Source: Hypericum androsaemum
Lineage: Eukaryota; Streptophyta; Magnoliopsida; Malpighiales; Hypericaceae
Assembly (NCBI GenBank): GCA_963995505.1
Contig: OZ023190.1
Coordinates: forward strand, 15,060,092 to 15,124,091
Direction: 5' to 3'
DNA length: 64,000 nt
The position numbers were made by a program, and so were the translations under genes. The notes under the pieces are model-generated. The model was not told where the DNA came from. It was given only the letters and a program-made list of their open reading frames with translations, and searched no databases. The first letter of the stretch is position 1, and each line of letters opens with the position of its first letter. Below are positions 12,096 through 23,412 of this stretch, one piece after another.

Positions 12096-12462
12096 TGATA
12101 TGAATCCTACAAGCTTTATAAAGTATCAATTTGACCAATTATGAGAGTTCGCACAAAGCGTTTCAAGTCACAACTTAACATGCTAATTTCTAAATTTATT
12201 TCAAAAAGTTGGACTCAAGTGAGTTTATTGAAGGGTTCTTAAAAAAAATGAATCTATTAAAGTCCAATGTTGAAGAACCACGAAAGTCAACATTGAATTG
12301 GAGCATTCACTCATAATGAAGAAAAAAATTGCAGCACAAAAGATCTTGAAGATTTGTTGTCTTTAATTGGGCTATTCTATTTAGGAACTTTAGTCTAGCC
12401 ATTAGTTTTGAGTAAAAAATTATATTCCAGTAACTTTTGGCCTATTTAAAAGTTAGTTTTGA

Positions 12463-13873
12463 GAGAAAAGTACACTTTAGTATCTTGTAGTTTTACATTT
12501 TTCGTGTGAAGTACTCTGTGGTTTAAAATTGGTAATTGAGTCCCTGACGTTTACCAATAATTTTCTAGGTAGTTCCAAAGCAGCTGCCCGTCCAAACACG
12601 CTCAAAACAACCTCGTTTGTGATCTGACGTGGCAACAAAGTGAGTTTAGTTAAATGAGACGTGTAACATGACAACTTACCTAAACAATCCCTAATTTATT
12701 TATATTTTATCAAAATCAGTCACAATATTTTTAATAATTTTTCAACCACTTTATCTTCCCGAATTCCTTTCATCTTCCCCAATCCTTCCATCTTCAACCT
12801 CTTCCTCCTCTGAAAAATCTCAATTAAAATCCCCTAAATGAACACTGAAACCCTCAATTGAACCGGGTTAGTGCTTACGCGCCCAAACAATTCAACAAAT
12901 GCAACAATTTCTAACCCTAGATGCATCGAGAATCCATGGGAAAAATTAAGAAAGCATATCGAAGAAACAATAGGAAGAAAATCCATGATTCCTAACACTG
13001 AAAAAATAATAGGAAGAAAATCTTGATCTCCTTCTCCTACATCGAATCCACCCTGATGCATCGAGAATTCAAATTCCAATCCATTTCAATCTGCTCCTTT
13101 TGAGGAATCTATTGAGAGGTGGGATTGAAATTTGGTTAGAGAGAATGAGAGGGGTACAGGGAAGAAGATGACTGAGGAGGATGTGTTTTTGAAAAATGTA
13201 TGAACAAACAGACCTGGCAACCCCAACGATCGCGGCTTGGAATTCCTGACACTCGCGTTCACGGTGCCAACAGCCGCCTTCTCTGGCCTCGTGTCAGCAG
13301 CTCGATCCAAGGAGTTGGGGTTGATGTGCAGTGGATGACTAGAAGGATTTTGGCTTCTGAGTTTTGATCTCTGGTATAGTTTTTGGATGACTGGTGGGTT
13401 TTCCTCTCTTATGATGATGGCAGAATGGGTTGGTGGTTGGGCTTCGTCTTTTTCTTATTTTGGTCAACTTTGTTATTGTGAATTTACAGATTGGAACGTT
13501 TTGAAGCCTTACTACATTATTATGATGAGGAAGAGATGATCATGTAATGGTTGGATCTGATCTGATCGATCTGGTGGAGAAGTGGAGAATGGAGAGAGAG
13601 GTTGAAGATGAAGTTAGTTTTTTTTTTTAATACTAAAAATTTGGGACTATTTTAGTAATTTATTATAGTACATGTCAACTTTAACTAAATCCACTCTATC
13701 TGTCACGTCAGATCAAAAAATGAGGTTGTTTCGAGCGCGTTTGGATGGGGAGCTGCCTTGGACCTGCCCGAAAAATGACTGGTAAACCTCAGAGACTCAA
13801 TTACCAATTTTAAACCACAAAGTATTCCATGCGAAAAGTACAAAACTACAGGGTACTAAAGTATACTTTTTTC
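12463..13873. mobile_element. Mutator-like element 3, nested in an LTR
   Basis: Inverted repeats of about 200 bp start GAGAAAAGTACACTTTAG on the left and, reverse-complemented, GAAAAAAGTATACTTTAG on the right. A perfect 9-bp duplication, TAGTTTTGA, lies at 12454-12462 and 13874-13882. The element splits the left LTR of the decayed retrotransposon, so it is younger than that insertion. No transposase is present. A GC-rich piece at about 13205-13330 (plus, LTLAFTVPTAAFSGLVSAAR) looks like captured coding DNA of unrecognised origin. Confidence 0.88.
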
Positions 13874-14214
13874 TAGTTTTGATTATGAATCTCTTTGTAT
13901 TAGTGAGCATATTTATAGATGCAATGAGAAAAGGCAGACTAGTATTGATACAAAAATCTGAGCTTTGCTCTATTAGTTCAACGGAACTGTTCGAATACAG
14001 CGGAGTAGATCTATAACGGGATTCATATCAGTTGATATCAGAGCTTAGGCTCTACTTCAAATCTATCTATCTTTAAATTTCTTTATTATATCTTTAGTAT
14101 TCAGAGAAGAGAGTTGGTAGCTCTTATCGTTTCTTAGTTGCAGAAGAAACAAAAGGAGAAAAAAAATCCAAAAAAAGTGAAAAGAAAAAAGTAGAACAGA
14201 GAATCTGCAAGAAT

Positions 14215-15082
14215 ATGTCCTACGACTACTTAAAAATGTCATTTGAAGGTGTTGCACCATTGGTTGGCGATCCACAAAAGTTTATAGAAGCCATTCTTGG
14301 TGAGATGAGGCTTATAATGAGACGGGAGGTCAAGAAAGATAGACCAGATAGTGTGCAAATAAGAGCAGTAGCACGTTGTTCCCAATTTGTGTAGGAAAAA
14401 TAAATTCAACCAAGGAATGTTATGGACTTACGTGCAAAAGAGGTCGGTGAAGTATAATATGAGAACATCTTTCAAGCTAAGTGTGAAATTGAGAACAAGA
14501 TGTGTTGTTCTTATATATAAGTTACTTCTTATGAGATTGTTAAAAAGGTTTTGACATGGGAGGAGTTTGGTGAATATTTCATTGACTTATTTGATGTAGA
14601 TTATTTTGATGAGTATACCTTATCACTACTTTACTTGAGAAATTTGTTCAATGAATCAGAAGTGGTGGATGATGTTCACATGAAGAAGTGCAAATTCCTA
14701 TTGATGGTGAATATGAAGAACTTGTTCAATGAATATAATGCTCTTGAAAAGGAAGAGGTTCAACCCATAAATTAGATTTCTATGGATTTTCATGTTAAAC
14801 GTATTGATTTCTTGGGAGTTGATAAGTTTGATTATGTCGGAGGATTAGCTTTGGTTCATTTGTGGAATGCGTTGAAGATTGCAGAAAGACTTGTACGAAT
14901 TCGTAGGTCTTTGGCTTTTGAGTTGGAGATGACTTCTGATTGCTTAAGATCGAAGTACTTGTTCTATTGGAATGGAAGATATCAAATGCAGCCACGACGT
15001 TCAAAAATTTCATCTTGTTCGAGCATGGTTGTGAATTGGTAAAAGCATGACGTATGCAAGGATTTGAGGACAAATCCATTTC
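14215..15082 (+). pseudogene. Degenerate Ty3/gypsy-like gag remnant
   Basis: Several broken reading frames lie between the primer-binding-like site and the purine tract. A piece reading TWEEFGEYFIDLF resembles the conserved TWEEF block of plant retrotransposon gag proteins. The last piece, DLRTNPFQKEG, resembles the end of a gypsy polyprotein just before the purine tract. Stops occur throughout, so no protein is expected. It may be a non-autonomous element that never carried pol. Confidence 0.5.
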
Positions 15083-15520
15083 AAAAGGAGGGGAATGATA
15101 TGAATCTGTACAGCAAGAAGCCCAAATTACATAATATTTCTTTTTTACAGTTTAGAATCTATTTAGTAAGTTAATTATATGTTAATTTTATTTTATTGGA
15201 ATTCTAGTCTATTTAAGAAGTCACTTATGTGATAATTTTATTTTATTAAGTGTTATAGCAGCTTTGGTGTATCACGTTTTTTGCATTCTTAGTAGGATTA
15301 GAGTTATTTTCCTTATTAGTTTCCTTTTCAATTATAGTTTTAAACTAATTAGGAGTTTTATCTCGATAGAAATTTATTTGTAACTTTCTGCCTACATATA
15401 GAGACATTATCAATGAGAATAGGAGAATAACTTGAGTAAAAAAATGTGGGCAATGTCTCTCTTGATTCTACGGAACTGTTCGAATACAGCGGAGTGATTC
15501 TGTCGCGTTCTTCTTCGACT

Positions 15521-17527
15521 TATCAAGCGACTCTACATTACCATTTGTGGCGTCTTCACCAAATCAATGTTTTTGTTTCCCTAGAATAGCGGGTCGATGT
15601 TGTTCATACCGAAATTTTTGCAGAGGAGTAAATAACAGGTCGATATTTTCTATCAATCTAAAATAAAAGAACACGTGGATCCGTAACATGGTTCGCATCC
15701 GAAATAGGTGAACAAGTATATAAATTAGAGCAAGAAGAATCAATATTTATAGAATTCTAAGTCTGCAAAGAACATTTTTATCAAAGGCCATAATCCAAAA
15801 AAGAATGTGACACATTTTTTTTCCTTCTCGAAACTGATTTAACGACTCGTATTTGATTCGAAGAAGTTATCTATAAAATTGAAACAGATTAAGACGAGAA
15901 TGCAGATTGCTCTTGATGAGCACAATTGCCTATTCGCATTCATTGTAATTTGTAAATGGGATCGGGACATCCCCGAGACCATTTAATGTTCCTGAAAGTA
16001 CCTGCCACAATTGATGATACATCCTTCCTCCCTGTCACTATTTCTTTTTGGCTCATTACGTCACTATTATATCAGCACAAGCCAGAAGTTTATATAATTG
16101 GGTAATTATAAAGGGGACCACTTTTATATTTTTTTTTGGTGAAGGGACCACTTTTATATTAGCATTACTTTATTTGTAGAAGTCGATTTTGACATCCTTA
16201 ATCTTTTAATACGATCCTTTTCTATTACTCAAGTTATGAAGTTAATTATCACAAATAAGTACTTGTGATATTTTGAGTTCGATTATCCAAAATATAATAA
16301 TCTTAAAATTGAAATTTGCGCTATCAAAACCTCGACTTATTTTGCAATTTGCGCTATCACGCATGTGCCAAAGCCTTCTATTTCCAGACACAGCTCTGTG
16401 GAAAGCATAAATCAGCAAAAGTCATAGAGCCAATACAACCGAGCAATGTTCTTTGATGTCATCACTTACACCTAGGGATGACGATGAATTTATTGAATTC
16501 GATTCGTCAAAAATTCTATCCGAATTCGAACCGGTTCATATGACTCCACATTCGTATTCGAATTCATCCAAACTAATCAAATACGAATCAAGAAAACCCA
16601 AAGAGGTTTACGCAGAGAAAAAATGGAGTCTATATCACCAAGAGGTGCAGGCCCGCAATGCTTTCTAGGGTTAGCAGGAGACGGGTAAGTGAAGAAACAC
16701 CAGAGGTTGTTATATCATATAATATGTGTGCCTTGGCTTGGAGAGCCGATTTTAGTACTAGGGCTTGTCTGGGTAAGGGGAGGATTAGCGGGATATTGCC
16801 CGGATTGGGCTTAATATGGTGGGCCTAGAATTAAAATTCTTGTTGGGCTGTGTGCTGGCTATTGGGCCTTAAACTCTTTTGGCGTTGGCTAATACCTAGT
16901 ATGTAGTAATGCATTGCTGATGCAACTTTGTTTAACTCTAGTACTCGCAGGTTACTATTACTAAACTGATTAATCTAAGATCAAACTAGATTATCTCGCT
17001 AGTGCTGTATAATGGGGATATAATTGATTTGCTTGTGCCGGACGAGATTTCTAGGGTTTGTTGCGGCTGCTTGCAAGTGGAAAATGGAGGGGCGAAAGTT
17101 GCTATTTATTCTGGCACGGCTAATTTAATTAGGACGGGGCTGGTTTAGGCCCGGGTCTCTTGGACTTTGAAGAGCCCATTCCTCCTTCAGTTCAAAGTTT
17201 GAAAGCCCGCCATTCTTTTTGGATAGTTTTTTTGGTAAATATTTTCACGTATTCAAAGTCAGACCATAATTAAGAGTAAATTTTTTAAAATATAATATTA
17301 TAATAATTTTATTCTTAAGAATTTAAACATCTTCGTAAAAAATTATAAGTCTTTCATCATTTAGATCCATTATTTTTTCAGAAATTATATTATTATTTTC
17401 AACTAGTATTATCCAATGCACCCAACGTGAGCACGTTGAAATGGGAAATGATCTCGCACCGAATTCGAATAAAAATACTAACAAATATTTCGCAATAAAT
17501 CTAACCAAAAATGCTTAAAAGTAGTAA
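15521..17527. other. Intergenic stretch
   Basis: No gene is recognised. Short open frames at 16453-16668 and elsewhere have no family resemblance. Confidence 0.5.
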
Positions 17528-18883
17528 CTAATAGAATTGTCGCTTCATCAACATTTCCTCATCTTTCCTCCCAGGCGTTTGAAGCTGCCAACAATGGGGA
17601 AAAAGTGAATTAAATTGTGAGCTTGCATATAAACGGGCCAGGTTTGTTGATTTACCTGATCTTGATAGGGTCCAGTCTTTGTCCTGGCCAAGGGCCCAAA
17701 AGAAGTGCCCGCCCAGTCCAAGCCCCTTAGCGAACTGGATCTTCAAATCAACGGATCCCACATCGTCGTACCCGGCCCAAGTCGACCCAGCATACGAATA
17801 ATAAGCCACAATCTCCCCATCATAATTCACCACTCCCTTGCTCCACTCATTGAACTCCACAATGTTGCTGTAACTCCATATCCCGGGGATCCTCGCCCAC
17901 GTCCGAGGGCCCCGGCCCGAACGCCGGAGCGCCGAACTCGTTCTGTCCGGGGTTTCGGAGCATCCAGGTCCGGCCGTACAACGGCAGGCCAATCACAAGC
18001 TTACCAGGCGATATGCCGGATTCGGTCCACGTTCTGAGCCCATAACTGGTGCTCATATTGGACTTGTGATCGTAAAGGGCCGCACTTGGGCCAGTGAACT
18101 TGTTCCACGACCCGTAGTGATCATAACACATCGGGCCCACCCAATCCAGGTACTTGTCCTGGTGCGGGCCGGATACCGACGTGGCAGCCCGTAGTTGATA
18201 AATACCGAAGAATAATAGACCGCGGAAGTCAAAAGAAGGCGCAGTTTAGCGCTCACAAGAGCGTCGAATTCTAACGGGCGCCTCCACTCCTTGTACAGAT
18301 GGGCCAGATTGTCCATATCCGTTTTGTTCTCCGGGTACTCCCAGTCCAGATCCAGCCCATCGAACCCGTAATCCCGGGCGATCCGAATCGTTGACTTTAT
18401 AAAGACCGATCGCTCCTCCTTGGTCCCGGCCATCCGGGAGAAGATTTTGGGGTCGTTGGCAGCGCCGCCGATGGAGAGAAATGTCTTGACGGGGGTGTGC
18501 TTCAGAGCGGCGATGAGTTCGGGCATCTTAACGGCGTCGTTCGGGGTGACGACCGGTTGGAGGGAGGCGGGGTCCACCTGGAGGAATGCGTAGTAGATGT
18601 GGGTGAAGTAGGAGGCGTCGATGGAGGAGGGAGGGAAGTCCTTGAAGGACTGGAAGTAGGCCGCTTTGATTACTTGCGGAGGAAGTCGGCCGGGCCGGTC
18701 ATAGCCCTGAGTTGGAGCCGGAGAATTAGACGGCCAATTATTAGGGTTACTTGACCCGGCCGGAACCGGACTTGGGCTCGGAGTCGATGATGGGTAATAT
18801 TGGGAATTTACGCCAACGATGGCAAGAGCTTGGAAGATCGAAGCAACCACCAAAGTGGTCGTCATCATTTTGTGCCCAGACAT
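17528..18883 (-). pseudogene. GH18 class V chitinase copy with two frameshifts
   Basis: The sequence reads as a secreted plant family-18 chitinase, which cleaves beta-1,4 N-acetylglucosamine polymers outside the cell. From the Met at 18883 there is a signal peptide (about residues 1-28), a Pro/Ser-rich linker and the catalytic barrel, with LSIGGAA and the catalytic motif DGLDLDWEYP (about residues 175-184) intact, including the acid/base Glu. Near 18155-18170 the frame shifts before DKYLDWVGPMCYDHYG. Near 17885-17905 it shifts again before PGIWSYSNIVEF. The last part has GGHFFWALGQDKDW, the normal C-terminal block. No intron fits either break. It is probably a pseudogene; two sequencing errors would restore a normal length of about 370-380 residues. 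Confidence 0.85.
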
Positions 18884-19221
18884 TGAATAGAGCACCAATT
18901 CCGGTAAGAGTCCGATAGTACTTGAATTTTATATAGAGGACGTATAGGCATGATTTTAATGCCAATTAATGTAACGCCAAATCGCATAAGATTAGGGAGC
19001 GGGCAGGCCTGAGCTTGAAGCTAATCAGGTTCTTAGTTTATATCTAAAAAGCTATAATTTGCCAAACTAGTTGGTGTCCGGTGCGGCTATTGCCGCTATA
19101 GCTCTTGTCTGTGGCTATGGGGAATCTTTTGTTCGGTAAGCGAATACAGATAATAATGTTGATGGTTGTGTAGTAAAGGACGGAGGGAAACAAAACAAAG
19201 GAGATTTACTTTAATACCATA
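18884..19221. other. Upstream flank of the chitinase copy
   Basis: AT-rich sequence with a possible TATA-like 'tatata' near 18932 on the minus side. No other feature is seen. Confidence 0.35.
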
Positions 19222-20162
19222 CTAGTAAATACGCACGTGCAATGTGAGTGCTGTTCTATTTCAAAATTTGCAAAACATATAGTTCAATGATTTTCCTTTT
19301 TAAGCTGTACAAAAATAAAAAAATGGGGTCTAGGGTTTTGGGAGTCGGAGTCCATGAGGGGTCCAGGGTCGGGGGTCCGGTGGTCCGGGGTTGGTGTTTC
19401 GGGATCCGGCGGTCCGCGGTCCGGTGGTACAGGGTCGGAGGTTCAGGGGTCCGACGGTCAGTTGGTTTGGGGGTCTGTGGTCCGGAGTTCTTGGTCCGGC
19501 GGTCCGGTAGTTCGGGGGTCGGGGTTGGGTAGTTCGGGAGTTCGGCGGTCCGGTGGTCGGGGGTCTGTGGTTCTTAGTTTGGGGTCCGTGGTCCGGGGTT
19601 GGGGGTCCGGTGGTTCAGGGGTTCATGGTTCGGGGGTCCGTGGGTTCGTGGTTCGGGGGTCCGTGGCCCGGTGGTCCGGGGGTCTGGGATTTGACGGTCT
19701 GATGGGCCAGTGTCCGGTGTTCAGGGGGTCTCAGTGGTCTTCGTGTTCCGGAGTCTGGCGGTCCGGTGGTCTAGGGTCCTAGGTCCATGGGCCGGGGTCC
19801 ATGGTCTGGTTGGCTGGGGGTCAGGGGTTCGGGGTTGGCGGTCTGAGGTCCGTGGTCGGGGAGTCTAGGTGGTCCATGGGTCCGGGGGTTCGGGGTCGGC
19901 GATCTTGAGGTCTCGAAGGTCCGGGGGTTTGTGGCCGGTCCATGGTCTGGGGGTCCACGGTCCGTGGTCCGAGTCCGGGGGTACATTGGTTCGGGGTTCG
20001 AGGTTGGGGGTTTTAGGTTTGGGGTTTGAGTGATGGGTTTTGAGTTTTGAGTTATGGGGTTTGGAATTGGATTTAAGATTTTAATGTTTAGGGGTAGTTT
20101 TGACATTTCTAAGTGTGACACCAAACCACCTACAAAAAAATGTTTTCTTTATTATAGTAAGA
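19222..20162 (-). mobile_element. Small non-autonomous Helitron
   Basis: On the minus strand the 5' end is TCTTACTATAATAAAG, with host A before it (20163). The 3' end is a short hairpin, TTGCACGTGCG, followed by TATTTACTAG with host T after it (19221). These match plant Helitron rules: 5' TC, a 3' hairpin about 10 bp before CTRR, insertion between A and T, and no target duplication. A second copy of the 5' end is at 23387. The interior is almost wholly the G-rich satellite at 19340-20010. No Rep/helicase is encoded. Confidence 0.7.
19340..20010 (+). repeat. G-rich (GGTCCGG)-type degenerate minisatellite
   Basis: Hundreds of bases are built from short variants of GGTCCGG, GGGGTCCG and GGTCTGG, all G-rich on the plus strand. 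Toward 20010-20060 it passes into 'ggttttaggtttggggtttg', which looks like degenerate telomere-type repeat. The frequent GG and GGGG runs could form G-quadruplexes. The long open frames across it are artefacts of the repeat. Confidence 0.85.
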
Positions 20163-20693
20163 TATAATTATTATATTATTTTTTAGTTGAAATAAATATT
20201 AAATATTTATATTTCTAGAAACTTATCTTACTCTTATCCACCCACCCACCCACCCACGTGACCTACCTTTGTCTCTCCCATCTTCCCTAATCTTTTTTCT
20301 TTCCACAAACTTCCTCCTCGACGCATCTCTTCCTACCCCTTCAATAAAAAAAATCTCTCTTCCTCCCTCCACCTATCACTTTCTCTTGTTTTTATTGTAA
20401 ACTAATTTTCCTTAATTCCTTTTGATCTTGTTCTTATGTTCACCACTTTCAAGTCCTTCTCTCCTCATCCTCCTCTTCTCATTTTTTTTCCAGAAACTTC
20501 CTCGTCCATAAATCCCCTCTGCTTTGCCAGCATCTCCACCTTTTCCATGGTGGATTTCTCCTCCATTATTGATTTATTTTTTTTGGAAATTAAAATTGGG
20601 GATTTTATTTGAAATTGCATTGATTCTGAGATTTGATTGAATTTAGGGATATTGGTATATTTAGCCACGTTTCACAACCTCCCACCAATTAGG
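20163..20693. other. Intergenic stretch
   Basis: AT- and pyrimidine-rich DNA with a short (CCCA)n tract near 20239-20256. No gene is recognised. Confidence 0.45.
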
Positions 20694-22725
20694 TGTCACA
20701 ACCCATCCTAAGGTTGGTGACCGGCACTAGACCTCATGACATACAAACGAAAAAATAAAGATTTAGCTAGCCTCAAAACATAACATAAAGTTGATCAACC
20801 TATTGAAACCAACACAAAGTTAAGCATATAAACATGCCTCTCAAAATATAAGATAAACAGAGACATACGAGAATTCCATCACCAAAAGTTTGGACAAGTT
20901 CCCTATGTTACGTGATCAAACCCAAAACGTAATTCATGATCTAGCCTCTGAAAACCACTACGGAGCATCTATACAGGTGTACAAAAGACATCATAATCCA
21001 GAGACCTCAAAGAGTAGCTCTGGAAGGAAAGAAATGGGCATGCACCACTGACTCCGGAACCCAAGACAAACTAGGATAGCTCAGAACTTAAGATTGATTA
21101 GTAAAGGGTAAGTATTTTGAAACACTTAATAAGAACATAGAACATAACATATTAGATACAAGTGGATAAAACAGAACTTAACTATGTTCAACATCAGATA
21201 AGACCACAAAATGCATGCTAACCATATGATCACACACACACCCACACAAACCGTCAACAAACGGTGAGCTATAGACAGATTTAGTCGGGCCACTTCCTCT
21301 CCAGCGTAGGGATATCAACATGGCCATCAAATCTCCATATCATAATCACATACTAAGTTTATAGTAGTAACTAGGATATTCCTAGTCTATGTGCACATAC
21401 GCTAACATCCCTGGTTAGCACAAAAAAAATAACATAGCATACTCATCACAAATTCAAAGGTCCAAAACCATATCCAACATAAATAGACATATCAAATCCT
21501 CACAAATTGGCCCCAAGCTAGGAAACATATATTCTCTAGCTGGCCACACACAAATACCATATATATCACCAACCAATCCAAATATGACCAAACATATCAC
21601 ATATGCACATAACCACTTTAAAGACAACTCATATGCATGAAACACACATAATCAAGGTCTGAAACATGCATATGCACCCAAAAAAAATTATCATGTTCTA
21701 TCCGTTTACTCAAATGAGTATCCCTCAATAGTGCTGGTTTTTTGAGTCTTATCCTCCCTTCACTTTAACCTTCAACCGTTCTTCCAAGTTGGTTTCTTTC
21801 ATCGAAAGTACCTTGAGGAAGCCTTATATTCTCTGTACAACAATTTCCAATCACAAAATGAGGTCAGTTCCTCACTTCTCCAACCAAGTTACACACTGGG
21901 CGCACGATAAACTCAATCGCTTATAACTTCGGTATATATCATATAAAATCCGATATCACATAAAACCCGATCTATTTATTCAATGTACTCAAACTCTCAT
22001 GTATGTTCTTGATAACTGAGAGTGCAAAAATTAACTTAAAATCCCAAAGAATCAACTTACCCAGCGTTTACTTTTGGACCTTGCTTAATTCTGAACCAGC
22101 CAGCCAGTCTGTCATTCAACCAAGCTTTCTCGGTGACCCCTTCATCCAAATAGGGCATATAATATGCTGTTATAAAGCTTATTTAGTCTTCTACAACCTG
22201 TAAGAAGAAAGCAAAGTCTCAATTTGGAGTCTAAGTAGGCTTACCAAGCACTTTCTCTGCCACCCGCTCAATTGAATACTGAAGTAATTAGTCTGTTGTT
22301 CAAAACTCATTTTCTGTTGATTCCTTGATCCAAATAGAAAATATGATATACCGTTAAAAAGATATTTGAGTCCTCTACAACTTTCACGAAGACATAAAAG
22401 TCCAAATCTGAGCAAAAGATAACTTACCAAGCTGTTCTTTCGTCTCCTGCTTCTTTCTCTTTCTTCTTGCTCTCTCTCCTCTCTCTCTTCTTCTCGATTT
22501 ATGGGTACGTTCTGGAGCTTTCTTTCTCCTCCTTGATATTTCTGAGTCATAAACGAGAGTAGGTGACTAACCACCCCACGTGACCCACCTTTTCAACTCA
22601 TTTTAATGAGTTTACAAGTGGTGAATTACGATTGGTTGCTTAAAAACGTAGTCCAATCAGAAAATTCCTGATTGCAGCTCCATTTGCACTGTCTTCCCTT
22701 GATTTTTGTCGACTAGGAAGAGCAA
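20694..22725 (-). repeat. Large LTR-like repeat, copy B
   Basis: This is the inverted, diverged partner of copy A (8195-10560). It starts TGTCACAACCC on the plus strand, matching the end of copy A. It shares the 'ctgattggact' phrase and the tandem units of about 180 bp (here about 22040-22430). It is probably a solo or remnant LTR of the same family. No coding potential. The right boundary is approximate. Confidence 0.58.
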
Positions 22726-23181
22726 GTACTTTTAGTTAATGGTGACAAGTATGTAATGGAGCTATACAATGCTTTTGCTAGTTTTGTGCTGGGTAACAAA
22801 GATAAACAATTATTCAAGGAGTTTGATGCTCTCTGATGTGGATGAATATTTGGCTGCAGATTGTTCCTGATACTCATTGTAACTGGTTGCATTATTAATG
22901 AAATGATGATGATATAGTTTCCATAAAAAAAGCTTGAAGATGTATTCTGCTGGTCTGGTTCACTGGTCTGGTCTGGATTTGAATCAGACTACTGGTTTGG
23001 TTCCAGTTTCAAACCGGATTGAATTCTGGTCCAGTCCGGTCCGTGATATTCCCACTTTTCCGGTTCCAGTTTTTCGGGTCCGGTCCGGCACCACTCCGCC
23101 TCACCGTTTAGACGACCAGTTCTCTCTAAAAAATAACGACATCGCGGAGGTTGGGGGAGGTCGCCAAAGTGGAGAACGAAG
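22726..23181 (+). other. Possible processed-gene tail and flank
   Basis: A short open stretch, about 22735-22835, reads VNGDKYVMELYNAFASFVLG, then a stop, then a 3'-UTR-like run ending in a short A tract (22926). It may be the tail of a retrocopied gene. I do not recognise it. The following 200 bp up to the CCD1 fragment has no identified feature. Confidence 0.25.
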
Positions 23182-23309
23182 GCGATAGTGGAGGTGGATC
23201 CCAAGCCGAGGAAGGGGATAACCTCCGGGATGGTCGACCTCATCCAGCAGCTGGTGGTGAAGCTCATGTACGATTCATGCTAGCCTCATCATTACCTCTC
23301 CGGTATCTC
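23182..23309 (+). pseudogene. CCD1 N-terminal fragment
   Basis: The reading AIVEVDPKPRKGITSG, then LVVKLMYDSC, an in-frame TAG and PHHYLSG matches the N-terminal segment of carotenoid cleavage dioxygenase 1 (consensus close to 'V.P.P.KG..S...DL.E.L.VKLM.D.S.PLHYLSG'). CCD1 is a cytosolic enzyme that cleaves carotenoids to volatile apocarotenoids. Only about 42 codons are present, with a stop, so this is a captured or decayed fragment. It ends about 80 bp before a Helitron-type 5' terminus at 23387. Confidence 0.7.
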
Positions 23310-23387
23310 AACATTTAAATGAAAGGGTAATTTAGACATTTCTACGTTGTCGGACCAAAAATAGATGTTTCCTTTATTATAGTAAGA
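23310..23387 (-). mobile_element. Helitron 5' terminus, second copy
   Basis: On the minus strand the sequence begins TCTTACTATAATAAAG at 23387, preceded by host A, identical to the 5' end of the Helitron at 19222-20162. Roughly 70 bp are similar between the two. The matching 3' hairpin and CTAG end were not found, so the element's extent is unknown. The CCD1 fragment lies just inside. Confidence 0.5.
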
Positions 23388-23412
23388 TATGCCGTTGCAT
23401 GTAGTTTAAAAA

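Larger units (their letters stand above)
12096..15520 (+). mobile_element. Decayed LTR retrotransposon with gag remnant only
   Basis: A left LTR (12096-14030, interrupted by Mutator-like element 3) starts TGATATGAATCC and ends GATTCATATCA. It is followed by a primer-binding-like site, TTGATATCAGAGC at 14032-14044, close to the initiator-tRNA-Met type. A purine tract, AAAAGGAGGGGAA (15083-15095), precedes a second LTR starting TGATATGAATC at 15096. Both LTRs share a 3' phrase 'acggaactgttcgaatacagcgg'. The LTRs are otherwise very diverged, and the right end near 15520 is uncertain. There is no protease, RT or integrase in the 1-kb interior. Confidence 0.6.

Noticed and set aside
14032..14044. 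A tRNA-Met gene or fragment
   Set aside because: Only a primer-binding-like site complementary to the tRNA 3' end is present; no cloverleaf was seen.
18497..18754. Plus-strand open frame opposite the chitinase
   Set aside because: It is the antisense of the conserved GH18 N-terminal region.
19248..20124. Long Gly/Ser/Val-rich (plus) and Pro/Arg-rich (minus) open frames
   Set aside because: They come from the G-rich satellite inside the Helitron, which lacks stop codons by composition.
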